DNA from: Alphaproteobacteria bacterium
GTDB taxonomy: Bacteria > Pseudomonadota > Alphaproteobacteria > Rhodobacterales > Rhodobacteraceae
Length of the DNA: 64,000 bases
Assembly: GCA_030431825.1 (NCBI GenBank)
Contig: JAUIIJ010000013.1
Location: 33,878 to 97,877, forward strand
Reading direction: 5' to 3'
A program made the translations under genes and the position numbers. Each line of letters opens with the position of its first letter. The stretch's first letter is position 1. The notes under the pieces were generated by a model. The model searched no databases and was not told the origin of the DNA. It saw only the letters and a list, made by a program, of their open reading frames with translations. Positions 34,442 to 43,594 of this stretch are shown here, one piece after another.

Positions 34442-35056
34442 GTGCGAGTTCTGATCGCAGACGACCACGAATTGATGCGGGATGCGCTTGTCCTTTTCCT
34501 GCAAAACGCCGGCGACATCGATGTCAGGACCGCTGCCTCGGTTGACGAGGTGTGCGCGTGTATCCAAAAGGATGATCCCTATGATCTGGTCATTCTGGAT
34601 TTCAACATGCCGGGGATGAACGGTCTGGCCGGGCTGACGCGCACAATGAATCTTGGCGGCGGACAACGGGTCGCGCTGATTTCCGGAGAGGCAACCCGCA
34701 ACATCGCGGAACAGGCCCTGAATGCCGGCGCAGCGGGGTTCATCCCCAAATCGATGCCCGCGAAATCCATGGTCAACGCGGTTCGCTTCATGGCCAGCGG
34801 TGAACAATATGCACCGGTCGATTTCATGACCACGTCCGAGATCCCTGCCAGCAATCCATTGGCAGAAAAACTGTCACGGCGCGAATTGCAGATGCTGAAG
34901 GGGCTGACGGAGGGCAAGACCAACAAGGAAATCGCCCGTGGCCTAAACATTCAGGAACCTACGGTGAAGCTGCATATGAAGAACCTCTATCGCAAGATCG
35001 GTGCCGCAAACCGAACACGCGCGGCGCTGATTGCGCGCGAAGCCGGACTGTTCTGA
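34442..35056 (+). CDS. NarL/FixJ-type response regulator
   Basis: 204 residues starting at GTG with GAGGGAG upstream. The receiver domain is residues 1-120, with acidic pocket Asp7/Asp8, phospho-acceptor Asp53 (VILDFNMPGMNG) and Lys near 103 (GFIPKSMPAKS). The LuxR-type helix-turn-helix is residues about 140-200 (LSRRELQMLKGLTEGKTNKEIARGLNIQEPTVKLHMKN). No sensor kinase gene is adjacent, so it is an orphan within this window. Convergent with the sox genes; targets unknown. Confidence 0.9.
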   Translation: MRVLIADDHELMRDALVLFLQNAGDIDVRTAASVDEVCACIQKDDPYDLVILDFNMPGMNGLAGLTRTMNLGGGQRVALISGEATRNIAEQALNAGAAGFIPKSMPAKSMVNAVRFMASGEQYAPVDFMTTSEIPASNPLAEKLSRRELQMLKGLTEGKTNKEIARGLNIQEPTVKLHMKNLYRKIGAANRTRAALIAREAGLF

Positions 35057-35209
35057 TTGCCGTCGTATCTTTACAGCAAGCCACTTGACCCATGTTATCC
35101 AGAGGCTCGGGCGCGCTGATTTCCCGGCACCCCGGACCGAACCGCGGAAACAGATCACCCGGACGCCGCGTTTTCGTTTCAGACCGGCCTGCCTCTGTTT
35201 CTGTCATGT

Positions 35210-36907
35210 CTATCGACCAATGACCCGAACGTGGTCGCGCGGCGGCACCACGACGGTGCCTTGCTCGCGGATATGGCGCTCGACCACGTCCCAGATCGGC
35301 GGACCATCCACGCCCTCGCTGACCGAAGCCCATCCGGCGACCGCATAGCTTCTGGCAGGGTCGATCCGTTCCCCGGAGGCGAGAAGGGTCATGTCGGTGA
35401 TCCGCTGGCCCGGTGGTTGTGACAGGTCGATGCGATAGCTCAGCCCGCCAGTACGCACCATGTCGCCCCCCTGCTGATAATAGGGGTCGGGGTTGAAGAT
35501 ATTGTCAGCGACATCCTCGAGCAACGCCGACAGCGTCTCGCCGGTCATCTCCGTGCGATAGGTCGCACCATAGCTCATCGCGGTGACATTCCAGATGTCC
35601 TCGCGGGTGATCTGCTGACCCGGCAGCAATGACGGCCCCCAGCGCACACCCGGGCTCAGGGCAATCTCGGCGTCATGCCAGGACAGCAGCGCATCGCATA
35701 TCAGGTCATCCCAACTGCCGTTGAAGCTGCCCCTGCGAAACAAGAGCGAACCCGCCTCGCCAACAACCTCTCTCATCTGCGCCATATACGGCGCGCGCTG
35801 GCTGTCGATCAGGGCCGTCATCGCGGCATCGGGCGCAATCACGTCCGAAAGGATCGGGATCAATCGCGTGAGATAGCCCATCATGCGCCCGTCACGGATA
35901 TCCAGGTCGACACGGGCGACGAATTTACCGTTCGACCCCGAGGCGAGTATGAGAGTCTGGCCCACCAGTACCGGTTCGGGCAAGGCGTCGTGCGTATGCC
36001 CCGACAGGATGACATCAAGCCCCGACACCTCGCCAGCCATTTTCCTGTCGACGTCAAAACCGTTGTGCGACAGCAGGACGACACAATCCGCCCCCGCCGC
36101 GCGCACCTCATCAACCAGCTGCTGCATCCGTTCAAGGCGCAGCCCGAACGCGTATTCGGGAAACATCCAGGCGGGGTTTGCAATCGGCGTGTAGGGAAAG
36201 GCCTGTCCGATCACCGCGATCTGCGCCCCGCCCCGTTCGAACATGCGATAGGGTTGGAAGAGATTGCTCGGCTCGTCCCATTCGGCATCGAAAACATTCT
36301 GGGCAAGGGCGGCATAGGGCAACCCGCTGACAAGCTCCGTCACACGCGCGCTGCCCAGGGTGAATTCCCAATGGAATGTCATCGCATCGGGCTTGAGGGC
36401 GTTCATCACGTTGACCATGTCCTGCCCGGCGGTCTGATGGCAGGTATAGGATCCGTGCCAGGTGTCGCCACCGTCCAGCAGAATGGCATCGGGGCGGTCG
36501 GCGCGAATGGCATTGACCACGGTGGCCACACGATCAAGCCCACCCACCTTGCCATAGGCACGCGCCAGCGCCGTAAAATCGTCAGAACTCAGCGCATAAT
36601 GGCTGTGGCTGCCATCCGCGATGCCATAGAGTTTGCGAAAATCGGCGCCGGTGACATGCGGCACCAGGCCCCGGTTGGCACCAACACCGATATTCACCGA
36701 TGGTTCGCGATAATAGATCGGCACCATCTGGGCGTGAATATCGGTCACATGAATCAGGGTCACATTGCCAAAGGCTTCGAACTGCAGGAGATGATCCTGT
36801 GTCAGGCGTTGCTGCGCGGCAAGACGTGACCAGTTTCCAAAGCCCCCTGCCCCGACAAGCGACGACGCGGCCATTCCGATCTGCAGAAAATCGCGCCGCG
36901 AGATCAT
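35210..36907 (-). CDS. soxB: Thiosulfohydrolase SoxB
   Basis: 565 residues with a Tat signal (RRDFLQIG). The metallophosphatase fold binds two manganese ions: HVTDIHAQMVPIYYREP near residue 53 (a SoxB hallmark), DGGDTWHGSYT, LSHNGFDVDRK and SGHTHDALPEP. It removes the sulfone group as sulfate from a sulfur substrate bound to SoxYZ in the periplasm. The soxZ and soxY genes immediately upstream confirm the call over a general 5'-nucleotidase. No soxXA or soxCD genes are present on either side. Confidence 0.93.
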   Translation of the reverse strand: MISRRDFLQIGMAASSLVGAGGFGNWSRLAAQQRLTQDHLLQFEAFGNVTLIHVTDIHAQMVPIYYREPSVNIGVGANRGLVPHVTGADFRKLYGIADGSHSHYALSSDDFTALARAYGKVGGLDRVATVVNAIRADRPDAILLDGGDTWHGSYTCHQTAGQDMVNVMNALKPDAMTFHWEFTLGSARVTELVSGLPYAALAQNVFDAEWDEPSNLFQPYRMFERGGAQIAVIGQAFPYTPIANPAWMFPEYAFGLRLERMQQLVDEVRAAGADCVVLLSHNGFDVDRKMAGEVSGLDVILSGHTHDALPEPVLVGQTLILASGSNGKFVARVDLDIRDGRMMGYLTRLIPILSDVIAPDAAMTALIDSQRAPYMAQMREVVGEAGSLLFRRGSFNGSWDDLICDALLSWHDAEIALSPGVRWGPSLLPGQQITREDIWNVTAMSYGATYRTEMTGETLSALLEDVADNIFNPDPYYQQGGDMVRTGGLSYRIDLSQPPGQRITDMTLLASGERIDPARSYAVAGWASVSEGVDGPPIWDVVERHIREQGTVVVPPRDHVRVIGR

Positions 36908-36924
36908 GAGTCAGCCCAGCGCGG

Positions 36925-37257
36925 TCACGACGCGATCGTGATCTCTTTCGATGTCTCATAGATCGAGCCATCGTCATCATACCACGTGAACCTGAATGTG
37001 CCGGCCTCGGGCACCACGGACTCGAACTGGAAATAGGGGTTGCTTGATATACCCGGCTCCATCGCCACCTCGATCACAAGCTGACCGTTGAATTCGGCCA
37101 CGAAACGATTGATGATCGATCGCGGAATGATGGCGTCGACCTCGTCCTTGCGCAGCCCGCTTTCCATTTTGTGGCTGATCAGGGTCTTGACCGTGATCAC
37201 CTCGCCCACGGTGGCCGTCTTGGGAACCTTGACGCGGGGCTTTACTCCGGTTGCCAT
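36925..37257 (-). CDS. soxZ: Sulfur-carrier complex subunit SoxZ
   Basis: 110 residues, one immunoglobulin-like SoxZ domain: VKVPKTATVGEVITVKTLISHKMESG, FNGQLVIEVAMEPGISSNPYFQF and FTWYDDDGSIYETSKEI. No signal peptide, as usual; SoxZ is exported with SoxY. Placed 15 bases after soxY and 17 before soxB. Position and length match the family. Confidence 0.95.
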   Translation of the reverse strand: MATGVKPRVKVPKTATVGEVITVKTLISHKMESGLRKDEVDAIIPRSIINRFVAEFNGQLVIEVAMEPGISSNPYFQFESVVPEAGTFRFTWYDDDGSIYETSKEITIAS

Positions 37258-37272
37258 GCATTGTCCTCCTGA

Positions 37273-37695
37273 CTATCCACCACACCCGCCAACCGTGACC
37301 TTGACGAAGGTGGATGCCTGGCGGAACGTACCATCCGCCATTTCGGCAATCGCGATGACGTTCTGGGTCTTGGCAAGACGTATGCGCGTCGATGCGACAC
37401 CGGCGGGGTTCAGCGCGCCGAACCGGAATGTCGCGACCCGGAGCAGCGGGTTACCCTCGGCGAAAACTGCAACCGCCGAAGCCCCGGGGGCTGCGATCCT
37501 GATCGGAACCGTATTGCCATTCTCGGCGATTTCCGGCGCCGTCAGGCTGACCAAGCCTGTCGCCACGGTCGCCCCGCCGGTGAACCGCTCGATTTCATCC
37601 GCGAGCGCGGATGCCGATGCGGACCCGAAGCCCAAGCCCGCAACCGCCGCAGCCCCTCCGCACAGGACAAGAGTGCTTCTTCGGGTCAATCTCAT
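37273..37695 (-). CDS. soxY: Sulfur-carrier protein SoxY
   Basis: 140 residues from the ATG at 37693-37695, with AAGGAT about 7 bases upstream. The Tat-type signal (LTRRSTLVLCGGAAAVAG) is followed by the SoxY domain. It ends with the carrier motif VTVGGCGG, whose Cys carries the sulfur chain as a thiosulfonate. First gene of the soxYZB unit; the 279 bp upstream probably hold the promoter. Confidence 0.93.
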   Translation of the reverse strand: MRLTRRSTLVLCGGAAAVAGLGFGSASASALADEIERFTGGATVATGLVSLTAPEIAENGNTVPIRIAAPGASAVAVFAEGNPLLRVATFRFGALNPAGVASTRIRLAKTQNVIAIAEMADGTFRQASTFVKVTVGGCGG

Positions 37696-37974
37696 CGGAT
37701 TATCCTTGTTCACGCGGTATGACGATGGCTCAAGCATTATCGGGGCATTCTACACGAGTTCCAGTCAAGCCGCAGCACATTCATGTGTCCATGACGGTTG
37801 ATGCCATCTCTGTTTCCCCTGCCGGATGCCTGCCGTGCTTCGCAACTCGGCGCTGTGCTTCGTTTGGCGTGTGTGGTGACAGCGGCGTTTCATCCGCCAC
37901 CAACCGCTATTTCGCGAGGCACCGATGCATATGCGACCGTCGCCCGGACGAGCGTTCAGGTCCCGAACGCCCCC

Positions 37975-39300
37975 CTATTCGGTAGCATCGAGATCCCGAC
38001 GCCCGACCGAGACATAGCGAATGAAGCCTGCCCGCCGGGCATCCTGGGGCGAATAGATATTGCGCAGGTCGGCCATGGCCGGAAAGTTCATGTGCCTGGC
38101 AATCCGTTTCAGATCGAGCGCCCGGAATTCATTCCATTCCGTCAGGATCACGACCGCGTCGGCATTCCGCGCCGCCTTGTAGGCATCATCGATCCAGTGA
38201 ACGCCGGGCAACAGTTCCTCGCCCTCGCGCCGACCCTGCGGATCGACGACACGCACCTTGGCTCCGGCGCCTATCAGGGCGGGCACCACGGTCAGCGCCG
38301 GGGCTTCGCGCATGTCATCGGTGTTCGGCTTGAACGTCACACCCAGCACGGCGACGGTCTTTCCCGCCACCGCACCGTCCAGCATGTCCACGATCTTCTC
38401 GACCATGCGCCGGCGCAGTTCGTCATTCACCTTGATCACCGTTTCGGTGATCTGCATGGGCAGTCCATGTTCCTGGCCGATCCGGGCCAGCGCCTTGGTG
38501 TCCTTGGGAAAACACGACCCGCCAAAGCCGGGCCCCGCGTGCAGGAACTTGGCTCCGATGCGCCCGTCCAGGCCCATACCGTGGCTGACATGCTTGATAT
38601 CCGCCCCGGTCCTCTCGCAGAGTGACGCGATCTCGTTGATAAAGGTGATCTTGGTCGCCAGAAAGGCATTGGCCGCGTATTTGATCATCTCGGCGCTTTC
38701 CAGATCGGTGGTCAGAATTGGAAAATCGCGCAGGTAAAGCGGGCGGTAGACCTCGGCCATCACTTCGGCGGCCCGGTCATGCTGAACCCCGACCACGACA
38801 CGGTCCGGACGCATGAAATCATCGATCGCCGCCCCCTCGCGCAGGAATTCCGGGTTTGATGCCACGTCGAATTCGGCATCCGGGTTGGCCTTGGCAATGA
38901 CCTGCTTGACCTGCCGGTTCGTCCCCACCGGCACGGTCGATTTCGTGACCACCACGGCATATCCGGTCAGCGCACCGGCAATCTCGCGCGCCGCATCCAT
39001 GACATAGCGCAGGTCGGCATGACCGTCGCCGCGCCGGGTCGGGGTGCCCACGGCAATGAAAATTGCCGCCGCTCCGTCAATCGCACCGGCAAGATCATCG
39101 GTAAACGACAGGCGACCCGCCGCAACATTCTTGGCCATGAGCTCTGCCAGCCCCGGCTCGTAAATCGGAACCTCGCCCTGCTTCAGGATCGCGACCTTTG
39201 CGGGATCCTTGTCGACACAAACGACCTCGTGGCCGAAGTCCGACAGGCAGACGCCGGACACCAGACCGACATACCCGGTTCCAACCATCGCAATTTTCAT
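37975..39300 (-). CDS. ugd: UDP-glucose 6-dehydrogenase
   Basis: 441 residues, full length. NAD-binding MVGTGYVGLVSG at the N-terminus, catalytic Cys near residue 262 in GPGFGGSCFPKDTKAL, and the conserved VVTKSTVPVGT segment. Oxidises UDP-glucose twice to UDP-glucuronate for exopolysaccharide or lipid A-type modification. It stands alone between the sox genes and the polyamine block; a separate promoter is likely. Confidence 0.95.
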   Translation of the reverse strand: MKIAMVGTGYVGLVSGVCLSDFGHEVVCVDKDPAKVAILKQGEVPIYEPGLAELMAKNVAAGRLSFTDDLAGAIDGAAAIFIAVGTPTRRGDGHADLRYVMDAAREIAGALTGYAVVVTKSTVPVGTNRQVKQVIAKANPDAEFDVASNPEFLREGAAIDDFMRPDRVVVGVQHDRAAEVMAEVYRPLYLRDFPILTTDLESAEMIKYAANAFLATKITFINEIASLCERTGADIKHVSHGMGLDGRIGAKFLHAGPGFGGSCFPKDTKALARIGQEHGLPMQITETVIKVNDELRRRMVEKIVDMLDGAVAGKTVAVLGVTFKPNTDDMREAPALTVVPALIGAGAKVRVVDPQGRREGEELLPGVHWIDDAYKAARNADAVVILTEWNEFRALDLKRIARHMNFPAMADLRNIYSPQDARRAGFIRYVSVGRRDLDATE

Positions 39301-39375
39301 GAAGCTCGCCCCATTCAGATATCGTGTGGGTCATGGACATTCCCGACACGTCTGTCAACGCGTTGCCCGCAGCTC

Positions 39376-40704
39376 TCAGAGATCGCGAATACCGTAATAG
39401 AGATATGCGGCAGGCATCAGAAGCCGTCGCAAACCACCAAGTGGAAAGCGCGGTGGCAATGCCGACATTGCGGCGGAATAGGGCAGTCCGGACCGCCTTG
39501 ACAGCGCGAGATCGGCCAGCAGGCGGCCCACATAGCTGCCCATCGCGACCCCGTTGCCATGATAGGCAAAGCCCGCGAGCAGCCCGGTCAGTTCCGGAAT
39601 CGCCCCGACGAACGGTACGCGCCGGCGCGACAGGCAGACCAGACCGGACCATTGATGCGCCGACGGCACGTCTTTCCACGCGGGAAACATCCGCTCGAAA
39701 TCACGCCGGTTGCGCCGCCGCGCCTGTGCCTCTGCCGATGGAGAAGACCGCAGCCCCCCGCGCAGGCCGAAAAGAAAGCGCCGATCCGGCATCAGGCGGA
39801 AATAGTGCAGCAGATTGCGCGTGTCATAGGCCATCTGATCGCTGTGCCAGCCTTGTGCCGACAGTTCAGCGTCGGTGAGCGGGCGCGTCACGATCACGTT
39901 GGACTGACTGGGCAGGTATCGGCCCGTCATCCAGTGCGGTATGTCCTCGCTGGAGTATCCGTTGGTTGCGACGATCACCGTATCGGCGGCAAGGATTCCT
40001 CGCGGCGTCTTGACCTGCCACGCAGAGCCCTCGCGCCGCAGATCGGTGACCGGACTTTTCTGATAGAGAACCGCCCCCTGCCTTCGCGCGGCACCGGCCA
40101 GTCCGAACAGGTATTTTCGCGGGTTCAGGGCAAAACCCACCGGCGTCGTCAGGGCGCCGTGAAACGGCCCGTTCATGCCGTGCTCGGCCAGGTCGGCCGC
40201 TTCGATCAGGATGGGTTCCGGATCGCCGTCGCGCGTCATGTCTTCGGCCTCGCGCTTCATGCGCTCCATGTCGCGCGGACGATGCGCCAGCAGGGTCTCG
40301 CCCTGCGAATGCCGATCCACGTCAATGCCCAGTGTCTCGATCAGTTGATCGACCAGCCTGACAGCCGCGTATTCTGCATCGCGGTAGCTCCGTGCGCCGT
40401 GCTCTCCGAATTGTTGCGTCAGCGCCGCGTCCGACGTTTTTGCCCCGCCAAGACAGCAGAACCCGCCGTTCCGTCCCGAGGCGCCCCATCCGGGGGCTTC
40501 CGCTTCGAGCACGGCGACGGCGGTTCCTGCCTGCGCCAGATGATAGGCCGCCGACATGCCGGTAAACCCGCCACCGACGATCGCCACATCGACCCTTCCA
40601 TCCTGCTCCAGCACGGGCCAGTCGGGCGCTGCGATGGTTTCATCCCACCAGCATCCGTTTCGCGGGCCCGGACCATAGGTGAAAGCCGGAAAAATCCGCC
40701 TCAT
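39376..40704 (-). CDS. FAD-dependent amine oxidoreductase, PuuB-like
   Basis: 442 residues of the DAO family. FAD motif VDVAIVGGGFTGMSAAYHLAQ at residues about 38-58, then GWGASGRNGGFCCLGG and the C-terminal GFAYHGNGVAMGSYVG. Similar to gamma-glutamylputrescine oxidases, which release an aldehyde, ammonia and peroxide. It overlaps the downstream-encoded PotI-type permease by 4 bases and ends the operon that encodes a polyamine importer, which supports a polyamine-related substrate. Confidence 0.85.
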   Translation of the reverse strand: MRRIFPAFTYGPGPRNGCWWDETIAAPDWPVLEQDGRVDVAIVGGGFTGMSAAYHLAQAGTAVAVLEAEAPGWGASGRNGGFCCLGGAKTSDAALTQQFGEHGARSYRDAEYAAVRLVDQLIETLGIDVDRHSQGETLLAHRPRDMERMKREAEDMTRDGDPEPILIEAADLAEHGMNGPFHGALTTPVGFALNPRKYLFGLAGAARRQGAVLYQKSPVTDLRREGSAWQVKTPRGILAADTVIVATNGYSSEDIPHWMTGRYLPSQSNVIVTRPLTDAELSAQGWHSDQMAYDTRNLLHYFRLMPDRRFLFGLRGGLRSSPSAEAQARRRNRRDFERMFPAWKDVPSAHQWSGLVCLSRRRVPFVGAIPELTGLLAGFAYHGNGVAMGSYVGRLLADLALSRRSGLPYSAAMSALPPRFPLGGLRRLLMPAAYLYYGIRDL

Positions 40705-41519
40705 TGCGCGCGCGCGGCCTGCTGCTCTTCACGCTTTTGCCGGATCATGCTTTGCTTGGAGACCAGCGACGCCGCGATGACACCGACGGTGACGATCCCG
40801 ATCATCAGGGTCGACAGCGCGTTGATCTCCGGACTGACTCCCAACCGGACGGCCGAGAAAATCTTGATCGGAAGCGTTGTCGCCGACGGTCCGGATGTGA
40901 AAGAGGCAATCACCAGATCATCCAGCGAAAGCGTGAAAGCCAAAAGCCAGCCGGAGATCACCGCCGGAGCGATGATCGGCAGCGTCACCAGCCGAAACGC
41001 CTCGGCAGGGGAACAGCCGAGATCGAGCGCCGCCTCTTCGAGCGAGCGGTCGAAGGTGACGAGCCGCGAGGACACCACCACCGAGACATAGCACATCGAA
41101 AAGGTCGTATGCGCGAGCACGATGGTCATGACGCCCCTGTCCAGCCCGATGCCGATGAACAGCAGCAGAAGCGACAGGCCGGTGATGACCTCAGGCATGA
41201 CGAGCGGCGCATAGATCATGCCCGAGAACAGGGTGCGCCCAAAGAATCGCCCACCCCGCACAAGAACATAGGCGGCCATCGTTCCAAGCGCCGTGGCAAG
41301 TGTGGAAGACATCACGGCCACCTTTAGCGTGACCCAGGCGGCATTCAGAAAGGCTTCGTTCTGCAACAGTTCGCCATACCACTTTGTCGAGAAACCCGCC
41401 CAGACGGTGACCAGCTTGCTTTCGTTGAAGCTGAAGATCACGAGGATGACCATCGGGAGGTAGAGAAAAACGAAGCCAAGTGTCAGCGACACCACGTTGA
41501 ACCAGCTCAGGCGCATCAT
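40701..41519 (-). CDS. potI: Polyamine ABC transporter permease (PotI type)
   Basis: 272 residues with six transmembrane segments. The inner-membrane coupling motif is EEAALDLGCSPAEAFRLVTLPIIAPAVISG (EAA loop), and VFSFNES-like SFNESKL follows the first helix. Overlaps the PotH-type gene by 4 bases and the oxidase gene by 4. One of two permeases of the putrescine-type importer encoded by 40701-44680. Confidence 0.88.
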   Translation of the reverse strand: MMRLSWFNVVSLTLGFVFLYLPMVILVIFSFNESKLVTVWAGFSTKWYGELLQNEAFLNAAWVTLKVAVMSSTLATALGTMAAYVLVRGGRFFGRTLFSGMIYAPLVMPEVITGLSLLLLFIGIGLDRGVMTIVLAHTTFSMCYVSVVVSSRLVTFDRSLEEAALDLGCSPAEAFRLVTLPIIAPAVISGWLLAFTLSLDDLVIASFTSGPSATTLPIKIFSAVRLGVSPEINALSTLMIGIVTVGVIAASLVSKQSMIRQKREEQQAARAQ

Positions 41520-42400
41520 GTTTCTGCCTCCGACTGTTTTTGCTGGTTGCGCTGGAACAGCACGATCGGCACCACGAGGATCAGCAGCAACACCACCGCA
41601 ACCGCGGACGCCACCGGCCAGTCACGATTCGAGAAAAACTCTTCCCAAAGGACCTTGCCGATCATCAGCGTTCCAGAACCGCCCAGCAGCGACGGGATCA
41701 CGAATTCGCCAAGCGCCGGGATGAACACAAGGAAACACCCCGCGATGATTCCGTTGCGAGACAGCGGCACGGTGACCAGCCAGAACGCCGACAGGCGCGA
41801 GCACCCCAGGTCCTCGGCCGCCTCGATCAGCGATCCGTCCATCCGGTCAAGCGCCGCATAGATCGGCAGGATCATGAACGGCAGATAGGTATAGACGATT
41901 CCGATATAGACGGCGGTATTGGTGTTCAGGATCGTCAACGGCGTGTCGATCACGCCGATCCACAACAGGAACTGGTTGAGGAATCCCTCGTTGCTCAGGA
42001 TACCCATCCACGCATAGACACGGATCAGAAAGCTGGTCCAGAATGGCAGGATCACCAGCATCATCAGCGTCGGGCGCCATTCCTCGGGCGCGCGCGCCAT
42101 GCCATATGCCATCGGATAACCGATCATCAGGGTCAGCGCCGTTGACACCAGCGCGATCACGAGACTGCTCAGATAGGCCCGCCAATACAGGTCATCCTGG
42201 GTCAGCCAGATGAAGTTCTCGAAATCCAGCTGGCTGAAGAACGAACCGAGACCCTCGGCCCAGTCGAGCGTCGGGGTATAGGGCGGAATCGCCAGCGCAG
42301 TATCCGAAAGCGAGATTTTCAGGACGATGACAAAGGGCACCAGAAACAGCAGCAAAAGCCACAGGTACGGGACCGCGATCAGGGCAAACCGGCGCATCAT
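41516..42400 (-). CDS. potH: Polyamine ABC transporter permease (PotH type)
   Basis: 294 residues from the ATG at 42398-42400, which overlaps the ATPase stop (ATGA). An in-frame extension to 42457 reads antisense-like sequence and is rejected. Six transmembrane segments, with the EAA loop LIEAAEDLGCSRLSAFWLVTVPLSRNGIIAG and the PotH-like sequence PFWTSFLIRVYAWMGIL. Partner of PotI. Confidence 0.88.
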   Translation of the reverse strand: MMRRFALIAVPYLWLLLLFLVPFVIVLKISLSDTALAIPPYTPTLDWAEGLGSFFSQLDFENFIWLTQDDLYWRAYLSSLVIALVSTALTLMIGYPMAYGMARAPEEWRPTLMMLVILPFWTSFLIRVYAWMGILSNEGFLNQFLLWIGVIDTPLTILNTNTAVYIGIVYTYLPFMILPIYAALDRMDGSLIEAAEDLGCSRLSAFWLVTVPLSRNGIIAGCFLVFIPALGEFVIPSLLGGSGTLMIGKVLWEEFFSNRDWPVASAVAVVLLLILVVPIVLFQRNQQKQSEAET

Positions 42401-43524
42401 TCCGCCAGCATGACGCCGGCCGTCGCCGTCCAGGACAGCCAGACCGGGTCTTCCCATGTGATGTTGCGCCGCGCAATCCGCCGGGTATTCGCCGTCTGCG
42501 CCTTGATGATCGTGCCGGTCGGCAACTCGACATGGTATGTCGAAAGGTTGCCCAGATAGGCAATGTCCAGCACCTTGCCCTGAACCGCGTTATCCGCCTC
42601 TTGCGGTTTCTCGGTTGAGATCGTCACCTTTTCCGGGCGGATCGCCAGATGGCAGGTCTGCCCATCGGAAAACGGCTTGGCAGAGGTCGCCACCAGCGGC
42701 GGCAGAGCATCGCCCCATGTGATGCGATACCGCTCTTCGCCGATCGCGGTTGCCTCGCCATTGATTATGTTCACGTCACCGATGAAATCCGCGACATAGA
42801 CACTGTTCGGTGTTTCATAGATCCGCGCGGGCGTCTCAACCTGGATCAACCGGCCTTCGTCCATCACGGCCACCCGGCTGGCCACCGTCATCGCCTCTTC
42901 CTGGTCATGGGTGACGATGACAAATGTCGTGCCGGTGGTTTCCTGAATGTCCATCAACTCGAACTGGGTGTCCTGGCGCAGCTTCTTGTCGAGCGCGCCC
43001 AGCGGTTCATCCAGCAGCAGCAATTTCGGCGCCTTTGCCAGCGAACGGGCAAGCGCCACACGCTGGCGCTGGCCACCCGAAATCTGGTGCGGTTTGCGAC
43101 GGGCGAATTTCTCCAGCCGCGTCAGCTTGAGCATCTCTTCGACACGGCGGTCTATCTCGTCCTTGGGCTTCTTGTCGCGCCGCAGCCCGAATGCAATGTT
43201 GTCCCAGATCGAGAGATGCGGAAACAGCGCATAGGATTGGAACATCATGTTGACCGCGCGCTTGTTGGGAGGCACCGGCCCGATATCCTTGCCCGCCAGT
43301 TCGATGCGGCCCTTCGTAGGGGTCTCGAACCCGCCCAGCATCCGCATCATCGTGGTCTTGCCACATCCCGACGGCCCAAGGAGCGCAAAGAATTCCTTCT
43401 CGAAGATATCAAGTGACAGATCGTCAATGGCGGTAAAGTCGCCAAAACGTTTGGTGACATTCTGAAAGCGGATCAGCGGCTTCTGCTGCGGATCGTCCCA
43501 CGGTTCAAATTCGATGGCTTGCAA
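42397..43524 (-). CDS. potG: Polyamine ABC transporter ATP-binding protein (PotG type)
   Basis: 375 residues. ABC domain with Walker A GPSGCGKT (about residue 53), signature ISGGQRQRVALARSL, Walker B LLLLDEPLGALD, followed by a TOBE regulatory domain (CHLAIRPEKVTI). Drives import with PotHI. The gene starts about 70 bp downstream of the binding-protein gene, across a terminator-like hairpin that should lower its expression relative to potF. Confidence 0.9.
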   Translation of the reverse strand: MQAIEFEPWDDPQQKPLIRFQNVTKRFGDFTAIDDLSLDIFEKEFFALLGPSGCGKTTMMRMLGGFETPTKGRIELAGKDIGPVPPNKRAVNMMFQSYALFPHLSIWDNIAFGLRRDKKPKDEIDRRVEEMLKLTRLEKFARRKPHQISGGQRQRVALARSLAKAPKLLLLDEPLGALDKKLRQDTQFELMDIQETTGTTFVIVTHDQEEAMTVASRVAVMDEGRLIQVETPARIYETPNSVYVADFIGDVNIINGEATAIGEERYRITWGDALPPLVATSAKPFSDGQTCHLAIRPEKVTISTEKPQEADNAVQGKVLDIAYLGNLSTYHVELPTGTIIKAQTANTRRIARRNITWEDPVWLSWTATAGVMLAE

Positions 43525-43552
43525 GGTCGCCCTCCCCCGGATCGAGAGTTCA

Positions 43553-43579
43553 CAAAAAAGGCGGGTCAGATGACCCGCC
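43553..43579 (-). terminator. Rho-independent terminator or attenuator between potF and potG
   Basis: On the minus strand, GGCGGGTCA and TGACCCGCC form a perfect 9-bp stem (43560-43568 with 43571-43579) around a 2-base centre, followed at once by six U (43554-43559). It lies 15 bp after the potF-type stop. Partial readthrough would give high binding protein and lower ATPase/permease levels. Confidence 0.8.
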
Positions 43580-43594
43580 TCGTTGGTATCGGAT

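Noticed and set aside
35210..36907. Generic periplasmic 5'-nucleotidase
   Set aside because: The PIYYREP segment and direct linkage to soxZ and soxY show SoxB.
39559..41091. 510-codon plus-strand open frame
   Set aside because: Antisense across the PuuB-like and PotI genes; no motif or ribosome site.
42649..43416. 255-codon plus-strand open frame
   Set aside because: Antisense to potG; the minus-strand frame carries all ABC ATPase motifs.
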